Shown piece after piece: positions 47,638 through 56,866 of a stretch of DNA of 64,000 nucleotides. The notes under the pieces were generated by a model, which was not told where the DNA came from, ran no database searches, and worked only from the letters and a program-made list of their open reading frames with translations. Both the position numbers and the translations under genes were made by a program. Numbering within the stretch: position 1 is the first letter of the stretch; each line of letters starts with the position of its first letter. Source of the DNA: Rhizobium sp. N324 (GTDB lineage Bacteria; Pseudomonadota; Alphaproteobacteria; Rhizobiales; Rhizobiaceae); assembly GCF_001664485.1 (NCBI RefSeq), contig NZ_CP013630.1:4128501-4192500 (forward strand), in the 5' to 3' direction.

Positions 47638-48422
47638 TTTACCTCTCCCATACTGGCAGCCTCAGGCAGTTCATCAAGGGATTGCAGTTCACTGAGATCG
47701 ACCGTCTTCACGCTGGCTGGAACCTCGATGGTGTAGGAAACGGCCGCGACATCCGCTCCGCTTTTGAAGTCGCTGATTTCGAGCGTGTATTGCGGCGCCT
47801 GCACGACATGCTTGCTGGTGATGACGTAACGGCGGGGTATCGGTTGCGGGCCGCTCTGTATCCAGATCTGCCAGTCGATCTCGGGCGTTCGGAAGACCAG
47901 ATATTCGCATTCGACCCCATCCACGAAAGCGCTGGAAATATGCTTGGCCTCCGTCACATCTGACATGAGCACGTCATAGACGTTGGAGGATAAAAGATCG
48001 GCGCCCGGGGCTTCGACACCTGCGGTCATCAGCCTGTCGATCAGATCATCCAGCGAACCTTTGCCATCGATCTTGGCATAGGCGTCGAGGTTCTTGCCGT
48101 GAACCGTCAACGACGAACCGTCGAAACTCACGTCGAGGTCGGCAAAACCACCGGTTCTCGTGACACGCAGCTTGTCGGGGCGGGTCAGGTTGGCTGTTCC
48201 CGAACTCACGAACTGGAGTTTCTCGAAATCGGGCGTCACCGCTTCGAGTGACGATTGATAGGTGAAGGAGATCGTCTTCTGCGCCGTCAGAAAATCGGAC
48301 ATCGTCTTTAAAAGCGCCTTCGCATCATCTGCCCACGCGCTCGTCGGCGGTGCGAGGCTAACGGCAAGCGAGGCATAGAGGAGGATCCGCTTCAACCGCG
48401 GGAAAGAAAAAGTCGATGACAT
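47634..48422 (-). CDS. DUF2092 family exported protein
   Basis: A 262-residue protein. The signal peptide is LLYASLAVSLAPPTSAWA, then a beta-rich body: FTAQKTISFTYQSSLEAVT-like strands, RPDKLRVTRTGGFADLDVSFDG and IPRRYVITSKHVVQAPQYTLEISDF. It matches the DUF2092 pattern of periplasmic proteins related to lipoprotein carriers (LolA-like fold). The start at 48422 has AAAGG 8 nt upstream. It is followed by the coupled 47314-47637 gene. Function is not known. Confidence 0.65.
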   Translation of the reverse strand: MSSTFSFPRLKRILLYASLAVSLAPPTSAWADDAKALLKTMSDFLTAQKTISFTYQSSLEAVTPDFEKLQFVSSGTANLTRPDKLRVTRTGGFADLDVSFDGSSLTVHGKNLDAYAKIDGKGSLDDLIDRLMTAGVEAPGADLLSSNVYDVLMSDVTEAKHISSAFVDGVECEYLVFRTPEIDWQIWIQSGPQPIPRRYVITSKHVVQAPQYTLEISDFKSGADVAAVSYTIEVPASVKTVDLSELQSLDELPEAASMGEVK

Positions 48423-48623
48423 GGCAATGCCTTTCGTTCGTGTCATTGATTTCATCGAATTGCAGATGGCAACTGGCAGACCTGCCGGAGCCGGACATGA
48501 AATGTGAGAGATGCAATGCACGCGGGCAAACGGCCGCCTGTCGGCCCTTGCGGGATCGCGCGCACCGAATTTATCGCTGGAGCGCCCGATGGTCTCTTTC
48601 TGAGAGCGAGTATCGAAGGGGCG

Positions 48624-49418
48624 CTACAATCCCGAGGTCAGCACGCGATGGCACGCTGGTGATACGCGCTGCAGATTGTCGCGCAGGCAGGCAATGCCCC
48701 GCCCTCCCCCCAAAGGCACCATGCGGCACAAGGTCCGGAAGTCCGCTCCGCAGGTTTCCCGCAGGATCATCACTTCCTCACGGGGGGAGAAGGCTGGCAT
48801 CATCGCCGGAGGGGCGGGCGTGATCGCACCGGTCGCGGCCGCATCGCCGGCCGGCGGCGCCCCCGATCCCTCCAATGCCGCAACGGCTTGCTGACATGGT
48901 GCCGACAGAGCGGCATTATGCTGTTGCAGACAGCTGAGTGCCGCCGCACCGCCCGGCGTGACGCCGGAACATTGCGCCATGAAATCGCGCTGACAGGCGG
49001 ATTTGACCGCATTGCGCTGCGCCTGCGTCGGCTGATGCGCCGGCGCGCCGGTCGCAGGCGCCGGGCTGGTCGCCGCAGTATTTGCAGGTGCCGCTGGCGC
49101 CGGCTCCGCAGATGTCGACTTGGGTTTGACGTTCACCGCAGAAACCGCCTTCCGGCAGCCTTCCGAAAGCGTAGCGCTATGCTGCTGCAGGCAGGTCAGC
49201 GCCTCGATACCGCCCGGCGTCACCCCGGAGCATTTCGCCATGAAATCGGAACGACATTCTGCCCTGATCGCATCACGCTGCTCTTCGGTCGGCGCCTGCG
49301 CGGATGCAATCCCGGCAAAGAGCACCACCGCGCAGAACGCGGCCAACCCAGAGATTGCCGTTAGAAGACGATGCCTCCCATATGCAGACGTCAGTAGAGA
49401 AGATCCCCATTTTCGCAT
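48624..49418 (-). CDS. Secreted protein with three Cys-rich (GLG1-like) repeats
   Basis: A 264-residue protein. A signal peptide ends near SAQA (residue 41). Then come three repeats, each with four cysteines at the same spacing C-x7-C-x12-C-x11-C: Cys55/63/76/88, Cys142/150/163/175 and Cys223/231/244/256. Repeat 1 and 2 share DFMA-CSGVTPGG-AL-CLQQH; repeat 3 is more diverged. Linkers are Ala/Pro-rich. The repeats resemble the Cys-rich GLG1 repeat of Golgi apparatus protein 1. Role unknown; the cysteines imply a disulfide-bonded periplasmic or secreted protein. Confidence 0.75.
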   Translation of the reverse strand: MRKWGSSLLTSAYGRHRLLTAISGLAAFCAVVLFAGIASAQAPTEEQRDAIRAECRSDFMAKCSGVTPGGIEALTCLQQHSATLSEGCRKAVSAVNVKPKSTSAEPAPAAPANTAATSPAPATGAPAHQPTQAQRNAVKSACQRDFMAQCSGVTPGGAAALSCLQQHNAALSAPCQQAVAALEGSGAPPAGDAAATGAITPAPPAMMPAFSPREEVMILRETCGADFRTLCRMVPLGGGRGIACLRDNLQRVSPACHRVLTSGL

Positions 49419-49690
49419 GATTCCCCCCTATAAATCTCTGATCTACTTCATGAAATCGAGCTGCCCTCTGAATAGGATAATAGGCGCCGCCGAATGGACG
49501 GACGTTGCTTGCTGTCATAGAAATATAAGAAGCGCCTGAACCTAGGTATATTAGAATATTATCCTTTTTGCAACCGTATCGTCATCGCTCGAAAATCGAT
49601 GACAACTTGCAAGGACATGTGTTCGTTTGGGCTGCGCTGATAAACAGTTGGGATTATGAGCGCCCCAAGGTTCTGCTCGCCAGAAACGCA

Positions 49691-49716
49691 AAAAGCCCGC
49701 TTTGCAGCGGGCTTTT
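49691..49716. terminator. Strong hairpin terminator next to a tRNA remnant
   Basis: AAAAGCCCGC pairs with GCGGGCTTTT around TTTGCA. It could serve either strand. It is preceded by CAGAAACGCAAAAA, the word also found before the terminator at 60069-60102. Confidence 0.75.
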
Positions 49717-49729
49717 GGGGATATGGAAG

Positions 49730-49742
49730 TTTGGTTGCGGGG
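49730..49742 (-). repeat. Short initiator-tRNA 3'-end remnant, possible att site
   Basis: TTTGGTTGCGGGG is identical to the 3'-terminal bases of tRNA-fMet plus one flanking base pair (60448-60460). It lies behind a terminator, as do related copies at 60118 and 60251. Together these could be the left attachment remnant of an integrated element. Confidence 0.45.
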
Positions 49743-49933
49743 CTCGGGTGTACGGAGACTTGTAAAATTTGTCGAATTTGGAGGGCCTCTGAAGCCTGCG
49801 CATATTTATGGAAACACAAGCACGACCAACTCCTCGCCCCTGAGGGGCGACCGTATCGATAGCTCGTGTGCCGGCCCTGATGAAATTCCCCGTGGTCGGG
49901 ATCGCTTCACCGCCTGCAGCGCGGCCGAATGTG

Positions 49934-50668
49934 TCATATTGAAGTGGTCGGCGTCGAATATGAGCCTGCTGAGGCAGCGCTCGTATCGTTTGAAGTAGTT
50001 CCAGGCATCTTCAACAAAATGGAAGGAGCGCCGAGGGCGCTCAGGACGAATGCGATCTGGCCTCTCAGTTCCATGTCGATATCATTCTGGTTTTTTAAGC
50101 GCAGTTCAACCAGAAGAGGATGTAGAAACGGATTCATTGCATCGACAACAGCTTGTGCGGTTTCCGCTGAACCATCGATGCTCAGTTTAGATGATGCATT
50201 CATCTCGCGGAGGATTTTTGCGAGAATTGCGGTCAATCGTTGAAGATAGAGGCGCGTTACTGTCCAATTGTCCAAGTAAGCTGCGACGTAGAGCGCGTGG
50301 ATATTCGGCGCATTGATAAGATCTTCGCGAACCCGACGATGTAGGACTTGCAGGATCGTAACCAGCCTTGCCGGAGCGGTATCGGGACCGCCGGCGATAT
50401 GAGTGATCGCCGACAGCGTGTCGTCGGTTAGCCTGGCAAAAACGCCATGGTCTATAGCCGCTCTCGTTGGGAAAAAGCGATAGATGTTCGCCCGGCTCAT
50501 GTCCAGGTTATCTGCTATATCGGCGACGTTGGTTTTCTTGTGGCCAATACGACGGATATATGCCTCGGCATGATCAAGAATAAGGTCCCTGACTTCAGCC
50601 TCCTCGCCTCGGCGTGACCTCGGGCCATCGCTTGGCATCGCCAAGGTGTTGTCAGAGGCCGCCAACAT
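49934..50668 (-). CDS. TetR family transcriptional regulator
   Basis: A 244-residue TetR protein if read from 50668. An ATG at 50638 (MPSDGPRSRRGEE) gives a shorter version. The HTH reads ILDHAEAYIRRIGHKKTNVADIADNLDMSRANIYRFF. The ligand-binding half includes the HALYVAAYLDNWTVTRLYLQRL helix. Its first codons overlap the end of the NmrA-type frame. It could regulate the GST/NmrA genes of the same strand. There is no obvious operator upstream. Confidence 0.82.
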   Translation of the reverse strand: MLAASDNTLAMPSDGPRSRRGEEAEVRDLILDHAEAYIRRIGHKKTNVADIADNLDMSRANIYRFFPTRAAIDHGVFARLTDDTLSAITHIAGGPDTAPARLVTILQVLHRRVREDLINAPNIHALYVAAYLDNWTVTRLYLQRLTAILAKILREMNASSKLSIDGSAETAQAVVDAMNPFLHPLLVELRLKNQNDIDMELRGQIAFVLSALGAPSILLKMPGTTSNDTSAASAGSYSTPTTSI

Positions 50669-51751
50669 TTCCTCTTTGCCTATCTTCGCTGCTTTTCAGA
50701 ACCGAAAAGCTGTTTTGCAACGCCTCGGGCTGCAGCTTGTCCCAGAGCGAGGGTGAACCGTTTAAGCGGGCAAGTTCCTCATGGCGCCGTATCCACTGCT
50801 CGGCCGACTTCAATCTGTTGGGATGGATGTCATCAAGAAGCTGGTAATCGCGTTTGATGACGTCATGTTTCCACATGTTCCAGAAGCCCGTGAAGTTGTC
50901 CCTGAAACTCATCGTGCTCCTATCGGCGGGATCCGCATTGTAACCGGCCGGCCGATCTGCCGCGTTCTTGAGCGGCCCGCCGAAATACTGATGAACGTGC
51001 GTATCGATGTAACATGCGGGATGTCCCGTCACACGCTCGAACGTCGCAGCGAGTTCGTCGTAACGCACATGTTCGATGGCAACCTCAAGGTCCGTTCCGA
51101 CAGACTGTTCGGTGTTGTCGAAAAGCCAACGGACATAATATGCGCAATCTTCCAGTGAGACATGGACAACGGCTCCGCGCCCAAGCGGCACCCTCCAGGT
51201 AGCAACGCCCTCCTCAATTCTGGGCGTCATCGGCGTAAAGGGCGAGAACGCCATCTCCATGTACGGCCCGGTCGTAAAAATCGCCGCGCCCATTCTGTCG
51301 GCATTGGCTTTGTTTTGCGACAGAATCCATTCTGCGACGCGCCCTTTGCCGTCATAGTGGCCGGTTCGGAAACGCGAATCATATCCTGCCTTTTTCAGCA
51401 CATAGTCGAGGTTGCCGAAAACGAAGAACCTGATCCCTCCTCGATGGCGATTTCATAGGTCCTCATCGCGAGATAGGTTTCTGCTTTCTCGCCAGTATTG
51501 AACCCGTCGATATTGACAAAAGCTCCATTGCAAGCACGGAAGCCTTTGCGGAGAACCTCTTCGTCAGCGAATGAACCCTCTATTAAGGAGACATTGCCCA
51601 TCTCCTCGAGTTGTCTCGCGCGATCCGACGTACCGTCTCGGGTAAGTGCCAGAACGTCATATTTGCCGTCAGCGACCAGACCCTTTACCACCGACATTCC
51701 TTGTGCTCCGGTGGCACCAATCACGAAAATTCTGCTGGTTTCATATGACAT
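50652..51751 (-). pseudogene. NmrA-type NAD(P)-binding protein gene with a frameshift
   Basis: Two overlapping frames make one protein of about 366 residues. Residues 1-118 in one frame start MSYETSRIFVIGATGAQGMSV (Rossmann motif GATGAQG) and go on to TYEIAIEEG. The second frame resumes with RFFVFGNLDYVLKKAGYDSR and ends QRGNVGGL. At about 51435-51438 one base is missing in a run that should encode EEGIRFF (GGGATC shortened to GGATC on the minus strand). The family has redox-sensor and quinone-reductase members. Either the gene is broken or one G was dropped in sequencing. It follows a GST on the same strand. Confidence 0.8.
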
Positions 51752-51820
51752 ATGGATCTCCTTCAAGTGCTCGACATGCCCACAACCATGAGAAGATTTT
51801 TGCGTGCTTCGTTCGGGCAG

Positions 51821-52405
51821 TCATGCTGATCGAACCACAGGTGCAGACGTTGTCAGCGCCCGTCGAAATGCCGGCCGCCCTTCACCGCGTGCGACGTAAT
51901 TCTTAAGGTTTGGGTTGGTCTCGAGGAATTCAGTGCCGCGCAGCGCTCGCAGCACTGACACCATCAACAGGTCCGCGGCACTGAATTCTCCTTCCAGCCA
52001 ATCAGTGTCGCCAAGCTTCGAGGAAAGCTCCCTAAGCCGAACAGGCAGATAGCCGGCGCCATCGGATGAGACGCAAGGCTCGATTGTGTTCAACGCCGCA
52101 AACATCCACATGATCGCCCGAGACCTGGCGTTTGGATCGAGCGGGAGCAGGCCAGGAAATTTGTGTGCGATGTGATGGACGATCGCACCTGACTCAAAAA
52201 GCACGAGATCCCCGTCCTCATAGGTCGGCATCTGCCCAAAGGGATGAAGCTCGCGGTATTCAGGACGGCGCATTTCGGAAAAAGTCAGCAATCGCATCTC
52301 ATAGGGCTGCCCAACTTCCTCAAGCGCCCATCGCACGCGCATATCCCGGTGAAAACCCCGGCCGCCATCGGGAGGGTTTCTGAAAATTGATACGATCGGG
52401 GTCAT
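51821..52405 (-). CDS. Glutathione S-transferase family protein
   Basis: A 194-residue GST, probably cytoplasmic. The thioredoxin-like N-terminal domain includes RVRWALEEVGQPYEMRLL, then PFGQMPTYEDGDLVLFESGAIVHHIA with the conserved Pro and Ser. The C-terminal helical domain carries WLEGEFSAADLLMVSVLRAL. It lies 69 bp upstream of the NmrA-type frame and 132 bp behind the RND transporter gene, all on the minus strand. It may detoxify electrophiles; the substrate is unknown. Confidence 0.85.
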   Translation of the reverse strand: MTPIVSIFRNPPDGGRGFHRDMRVRWALEEVGQPYEMRLLTFSEMRRPEYRELHPFGQMPTYEDGDLVLFESGAIVHHIAHKFPGLLPLDPNARSRAIMWMFAALNTIEPCVSSDGAGYLPVRLRELSSKLGDTDWLEGEFSAADLLMVSVLRALRGTEFLETNPNLKNYVARGEGRPAFRRALTTSAPVVRSA

Positions 52406-52498
52406 GTTTCTCCTATTCTTCGGTTAGCGTGGGTGGTTGACAGCTGGATCCCGCCGCCATCGGGCTGGAGGCGGGACCTGATGGTTACCGTTCGACTA

Positions 52499-52525
52499 CT
52501 CCGAAGCGTCAGCGACGCTTCGGAG
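52499..52525 (-). terminator. Perfect 12-bp hairpin behind the RND transporter gene
   Basis: CTCCGAAGCGTC-AGC-GACGCTTCGGAG lies 12 bp after the RND stop on the minus strand. A T-run is lacking, so it may end transcription weakly or stabilise the message. Confidence 0.55.
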
Positions 52526-52537
52526 CGGGTCATCGCA

Positions 52538-55500
52538 TCACTCCGCCGCGAGATGCATCTTCGGTTCCGTCTGACTAGTCCCCGACTGGATCGTTCCATG
52601 GTCTTGGTGCATGTCGTTTTCCTCCGTCGGCTTGATCCGGAACCAAGCTGCATAAAGCGCCGGTAGGAACAGCAGGATCATCACGGTGCCGACCGCCGTG
52701 CCGCCAATAAGGGTATAGGCCATCGATCCCCAAAAGACCGAATGGGTCAGCGGAATGAAGGCGAGCACCGCGGCGAGCGCAGTCAGGATCACCGGCCGCG
52801 TCCTTTGCACGGTCGCTTCGATGACAGCGTGATAGTCGTCCAGACCTGCCGCCTGGTTCTCCTTGATCTGCTCGGTCAGGATAAGCGTGTTGCGCATCAG
52901 GATACCGGCAAGTCCAATCAGACCTAGAATGGCGTTGAAACCGAAAGGTTGATTGAAGAGGAGCAAGGCCGGCACTGCACCGGCAAGGCCAAGCGGCGCC
53001 GTCAGCATGACCATGGTCATGGTCGACAGGCTGCGAACCTGAAGAACGATCACGATCAGTGTCGCTGCGATCATCAAGGGGAAGATTTTGGCGAGGGCGG
53101 TGTTTGCCTTGAGCGATTCCTCGATATTGCCGCCCATTTCAATCCGGTAACCGACGGGCAGCGAGGTGATCAATGGCTGCAGGGCCTGCATGACGGCTTG
53201 CGACACTTCCGGCGGTTGCGTTGCCTCGCTGATGTCGGACCGGACGGTGATGACCGGCGTGCGGTCACGGCGCTTCATGATCGGCTCTTCGAAGCTGACT
53301 TCTGAGTGACCGATCTGATCGAGCGGAATTGCCCTTCCGTCCCTGCTGATCAGCGAGAAGTCCGAGAGCTTTGAGGGATCAAGACGATTGTCACCGCCGC
53401 TGCGCGCAACAACCGGGACGTTGCGGATGTTTTCACGGACCTGGGTTATCGGAACGCCGGTCAGCAGAAGCTGCAACTGTTGGGCGGCTTCGGCGGGCGA
53501 CAGGCCGATGAGATTAAGCCTCTCCTGGTCAGGAATGAAGCGGACGACAGGCGTGCGGTTGCCCCAATCGCGATTGGACTGGCGAACGTCCGGGACGGTT
53601 TTCATGATCGCAAGTGCCTGTTCCGAGATTTGATAGAGCTTCTCGGGATCGGGCCCCATAATGCGAAACTCGACGGGGAACGGTGTGTAAGGGCCGAACA
53701 CGAGCTGCGTGACGCGAACGGAGGCTTCCGGCGCAAGGCCATCGGCGATGGCTGCACGCAGGCGATGCTTCAGCGCTTCACGACCCTCGGCATCGGGGGT
53801 GAGCGCTACGATCTTGGCGAAGGCCGGATCCGGCAGTTCAGGCGCCATTGCAAAGAAGAATCGTGGGGCGCCCTGGCCGATATAGCTGGTTACGATCTTC
53901 GACTCGGGCTGCTTCTGCAGCCAGCTCTCGAGCTTTTCGACCGTAGCGGTGGTCGTTTCGATACTCGTGCCTTCGGGCAGCCGAACCTCGACCAGCACCT
54001 CGGGACGATCCGACGTCGGGAAGAATTGCTGCTTAACGCTTCCCATTCCCACGACGGACACACCCATGACCACGACCACGACAGCGCAGGTCATGAACTT
54101 ATGGCGAACGGCGAACTTGATGACTGCGCGAAGACGTTGGTAATTCGGCGTGCCGTAGATGGCGCCATGTCCGCCCGTGACAGGCTTGATGTCGGGAAGC
54201 ATCTTGACGCCGAGATAGGGTGTGAACACCACGGCGATGATCCAGGATACGATGAGAGCGAAGCCCACGACCCAAAAAATGTTGCCGGCATATTCACCCG
54301 CCGTCGATTTCGCAAAACCGACCGGCATCAGGCCGATAATGGTGACAAGCGTGCCTGACAGCATGGGCGCTGCGGTATGGCTCCAGGCATAGGCGGCCGC
54401 CTTGATGCGGTCCATGCCCTCTTCCATCTTTACGACCATGACCTCAATAGCGATGATCGCATCGTCTACCAGAAGTCCGAGCGCCAGGATCAGGGCACCA
54501 AGCGTAATGCGATCGAAGAAGCGTCCGGTTTCCAGCATGATGAGGAAGACCACGGCGAGCGTCAGTGGAACGGCGAGTGCCACGACGATACCGACGCGCC
54601 AGCCCAGAGCGATCAGACTGACGAACAGCACGACACCGAGCGCCATCGCGAACTTCATCATGAATTCGCCGACGGCTTCCTGAATGTTCACGGCTTGGTC
54701 GCTGACCTTCGCCAGGGTCATACCGAGAGGCAGCGACTGGCTGATCGTCGCAGATCTTTCCTCAAGCGCCTTGCCGAGTTCGAGACCATTCCAGCCCGAT
54801 TGCATCACGGCAGCCAGCATGATCGCCGGCTCGCCTTCGTGTCGAATGATGTAGGTCGCGGGATCTTCGTAGCCGCGACGGATATCCGCGATATCGGAAA
54901 GTTTCAGAGTCCGGCCACCGGCCACGATCGGTGTATCTGCGATCGCCTGTATGCTGTTGTAGGCGCCATCAAACCGGATAAAGACCTGCGGACCGCGTGT
55001 ATCGATGGAGCCGGCGGGCGTGACGGTGTTCTGGTTCTGGAGGGCCGATGCGATGTCCTGCGCCGATACGCCAAGTGTCGCGAGCTTGGCGAAAGAGAAT
55101 TCCACAAAGATCTGCTCGGGCCGTTCGCCGAGAATGTTGATCTTCTTCACGCCCGGCACATGCAGAAGGTCCTGCCGGATCGTTTCCGCTTGACGAACCA
55201 GGTCACGCATCGGCATGCCCTTGGCTTTCAACGCGTAAAGGGCGAAACTGACGTCAGAATACTCATCATTGACGAAAGGTCCGAAGACACCAGGCGGCAA
55301 GCTCCTCGCCTCGTCGCCCAGTTTCTTGCGCGCCTGATAGAATTCTTCCTCAACCGCGCTGGCCGGCGTGCTGTCCTTGAGGGTAACCGTCAGGTAAGCG
55401 TAGCCCGGACGGGTGGTTGTTTCCACCCGATCATACCAGGTCAGTTCCTGAAGACGCTTTTCCAGCGGTTCCGCGACGAGATCCTGCATCTCGCGCGCTG

Positions 55501-55669
55501 TTGCGCCTGGCCAGACACTCGTGACGGTCATCGTCTTGATGGTGAAGGACGGATCCTCGGCGCGCCCGAGGCTTACGAAGGCGTAGACGCCGGCTGCGGC
55601 TAGAAGGATGATGAAAAAGAGGGTGACGGCCCGCTCACGAACGGCGAGCGCGGAAAGATTGAAGCTCAT
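52538..55669 (-). CDS. RND efflux transporter (second pump)
   Basis: A 1043-residue RND transporter, starting at the ATG that shares its A with the stop of the adaptor (TGATG at 55671-55667). N-terminal MSFNLSALAVRERAVTLFF and periplasmic loop SFTIKTMTVTSVWPGATAREM place it in the group related to heavy-metal/nodulation and multidrug pumps, not AcrB-like. Proton-relay Asp lie in LALGLLVDDAIIAIEVM. The second-half motif is IGLAGILMRNTLILTEQI. The adaptor gene precedes it, and a TetR gene diverges from both. Pump substrate is unknown. Confidence 0.9.
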   Translation of the reverse strand: MSFNLSALAVRERAVTLFFIILLAAAGVYAFVSLGRAEDPSFTIKTMTVTSVWPGATAREMQDLVAEPLEKRLQELTWYDRVETTTRPGYAYLTVTLKDSTPASAVEEEFYQARKKLGDEARSLPPGVFGPFVNDEYSDVSFALYALKAKGMPMRDLVRQAETIRQDLLHVPGVKKINILGERPEQIFVEFSFAKLATLGVSAQDIASALQNQNTVTPAGSIDTRGPQVFIRFDGAYNSIQAIADTPIVAGGRTLKLSDIADIRRGYEDPATYIIRHEGEPAIMLAAVMQSGWNGLELGKALEERSATISQSLPLGMTLAKVSDQAVNIQEAVGEFMMKFAMALGVVLFVSLIALGWRVGIVVALAVPLTLAVVFLIMLETGRFFDRITLGALILALGLLVDDAIIAIEVMVVKMEEGMDRIKAAAYAWSHTAAPMLSGTLVTIIGLMPVGFAKSTAGEYAGNIFWVVGFALIVSWIIAVVFTPYLGVKMLPDIKPVTGGHGAIYGTPNYQRLRAVIKFAVRHKFMTCAVVVVVMGVSVVGMGSVKQQFFPTSDRPEVLVEVRLPEGTSIETTTATVEKLESWLQKQPESKIVTSYIGQGAPRFFFAMAPELPDPAFAKIVALTPDAEGREALKHRLRAAIADGLAPEASVRVTQLVFGPYTPFPVEFRIMGPDPEKLYQISEQALAIMKTVPDVRQSNRDWGNRTPVVRFIPDQERLNLIGLSPAEAAQQLQLLLTGVPITQVRENIRNVPVVARSGGDNRLDPSKLSDFSLISRDGRAIPLDQIGHSEVSFEEPIMKRRDRTPVITVRSDISEATQPPEVSQAVMQALQPLITSLPVGYRIEMGGNIEESLKANTALAKIFPLMIAATLIVIVLQVRSLSTMTMVMLTAPLGLAGAVPALLLFNQPFGFNAILGLIGLAGILMRNTLILTEQIKENQAAGLDDYHAVIEATVQRTRPVILTALAAVLAFIPLTHSVFWGSMAYTLIGGTAVGTVMILLFLPALYAAWFRIKPTEENDMHQDHGTIQSGTSQTEPKMHLAAE

Positions 55670-56769
55670 CACTTGGCCGCCTCTGCTTTTTCTGCACCGG
55701 TCCGAATGGTCGCGCCGTCGCTCAGGAGATGCGCGCCAAGTGCGACGACGACTTCGCCCGGCTTCAAGCCGGAAACGATCGCGTCTTCCTCGCCGAGCCG
55801 TTCGACGGTCAGTTCCCGGAAGTGAACGGTAGAGGATTTATCGACGACCCAGATGCCCGAACGGTTGCCGTCGTCCAGCAGCGCGCCGATCGGCACCTCG
55901 GCATGGGTTTGCGCATCCTTATTGGGGATCTTGATCGTTACCGTTGCGCCCAGAGGCGCTGTCGCCGCACCTCCTTGCAGGACCCAGCGCGTTTCGTAGG
56001 TGCGGGTTCGCGTTTCTGCCGAAGCCGAAATCTGGCGAAGCACCGCGTTGTCTTTGGTGTCGCGGCCGTAAACGGTGGCTTGTGCGGTCGCGCCGATCTC
56101 CGGCCTGAGATTTTCGGGCATCCACACCAGAGCCTCCCGCGCTCCGGCCTGGGCAAGCCGAATGACCGTCTGGCCGGCTGCGACCACCTGTCCGGGTTCG
56201 CCCAGCGTTTCGACAATTGTTCCGTCGGCGTCTGCCAGCAGCACCGTATATGTCGCCTCGTTGTCAGCGACATTCGCCTCGGCTTTTGCCGCCGCAAGTT
56301 GCGCGGTGGCAGTATCAAGGGCCGCCTTCGCCTTTTCATACTGCTGCGTCGATGCCGCCAGGTTTTTCACCAGAGCGGCGAAACGCTTTTCGTCGGCTTG
56401 TGCCTGAACGAATGTTGCCTGTGCCGCCGCGACGGCATTGCGTTTGGCGGTCAGCGCGAGGCGCAGATCTGTTTCATCGATCTTCATCAAGGGCTGTCCG
56501 GCTTTCACCTCGTCACCGAGGTTCACCAACCTTTCGACGATCTTGCCGGGGACACGAAAGCCAAGATCGCTCTGGACGCGGGGCGCGATCGTCCCGGTAA
56601 AGCTTCTGGCGACGGTATCCGGCGTCGTTGCCTCTACGACACTCACAAATGGAATTGCGGTCCGGGGATCGGCCGCTGCCGCGACTTTCTCGGTCGGCCA
56701 AAAGACAAACGCGGCGGTGGCGGCGCCGGCGATCACGACCGCAGAGGAGAGGAGAAACTTCGTTTTCAT
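55669..56769 (-). CDS. RND efflux periplasmic adaptor (second pump)
   Basis: A 366-residue adaptor. N-terminus KFLLSSAVVIAGAATAAFVFW is a signal/anchor segment. The lipoyl halves are RVPGKIVERLVNLGDEV and VLLADADGTIVETLGEPGQVV, separated by a helical hairpin (about 95-155, AAQATFVQAQADEKRFAALV). The barrel region is rich in beta strands. Stop overlaps the RND start by one base. The start at 56769 lies 97 bp from the divergent tetR gene; a dyad lies between them. Confidence 0.88.
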   Translation of the reverse strand: MKTKFLLSSAVVIAGAATAAFVFWPTEKVAAAADPRTAIPFVSVVEATTPDTVARSFTGTIAPRVQSDLGFRVPGKIVERLVNLGDEVKAGQPLMKIDETDLRLALTAKRNAVAAAQATFVQAQADEKRFAALVKNLAASTQQYEKAKAALDTATAQLAAAKAEANVADNEATYTVLLADADGTIVETLGEPGQVVAAGQTVIRLAQAGAREALVWMPENLRPEIGATAQATVYGRDTKDNAVLRQISASAETRTRTYETRWVLQGGAATAPLGATVTIKIPNKDAQTHAEVPIGALLDDGNRSGIWVVDKSSTVHFRELTVERLGEEDAIVSGLKPGEVVVALGAHLLSDGATIRTGAEKAEAAK

Positions 56770-56818
56770 GTGATGACCCTTCTTGACGGTCGATTCATCG
56801 GAATAGATTGCAACTTAA

Positions 56819-56837
56819 ATCTAAAACGTATATAGAT
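56819..56837. promoter_or_regulatory. Inverted repeat in the tetR/RND divergent promoter
   Basis: ATCTAAAACGTATATAGAT is a 19-bp near-palindrome (ATCTA/TAGAT arms plus an inner A-T pair) midway between the adaptor start and the TetR start. It is a reasonable operator for the TetR protein. Confidence 0.6.
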
Positions 56838-56866
56838 GTCAAATGAAATTTAAAAAGGAGCGCCAA

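Larger units (their letters stand above)
49419..49933. other. Intergenic region at the left end of the accessory segment
   Basis: This 515-bp spacer has no convincing gene. It holds a strong terminator (49691-49716), a 13-bp match to the initiator-tRNA 3' end (49730-49742) and the hairpin TCGCCCC-TGA-GGGGCGA (49834-49850), which may end the tetR transcript. A short open frame around 49559-49819 on the minus strand shows no coding character. Confidence 0.5.
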
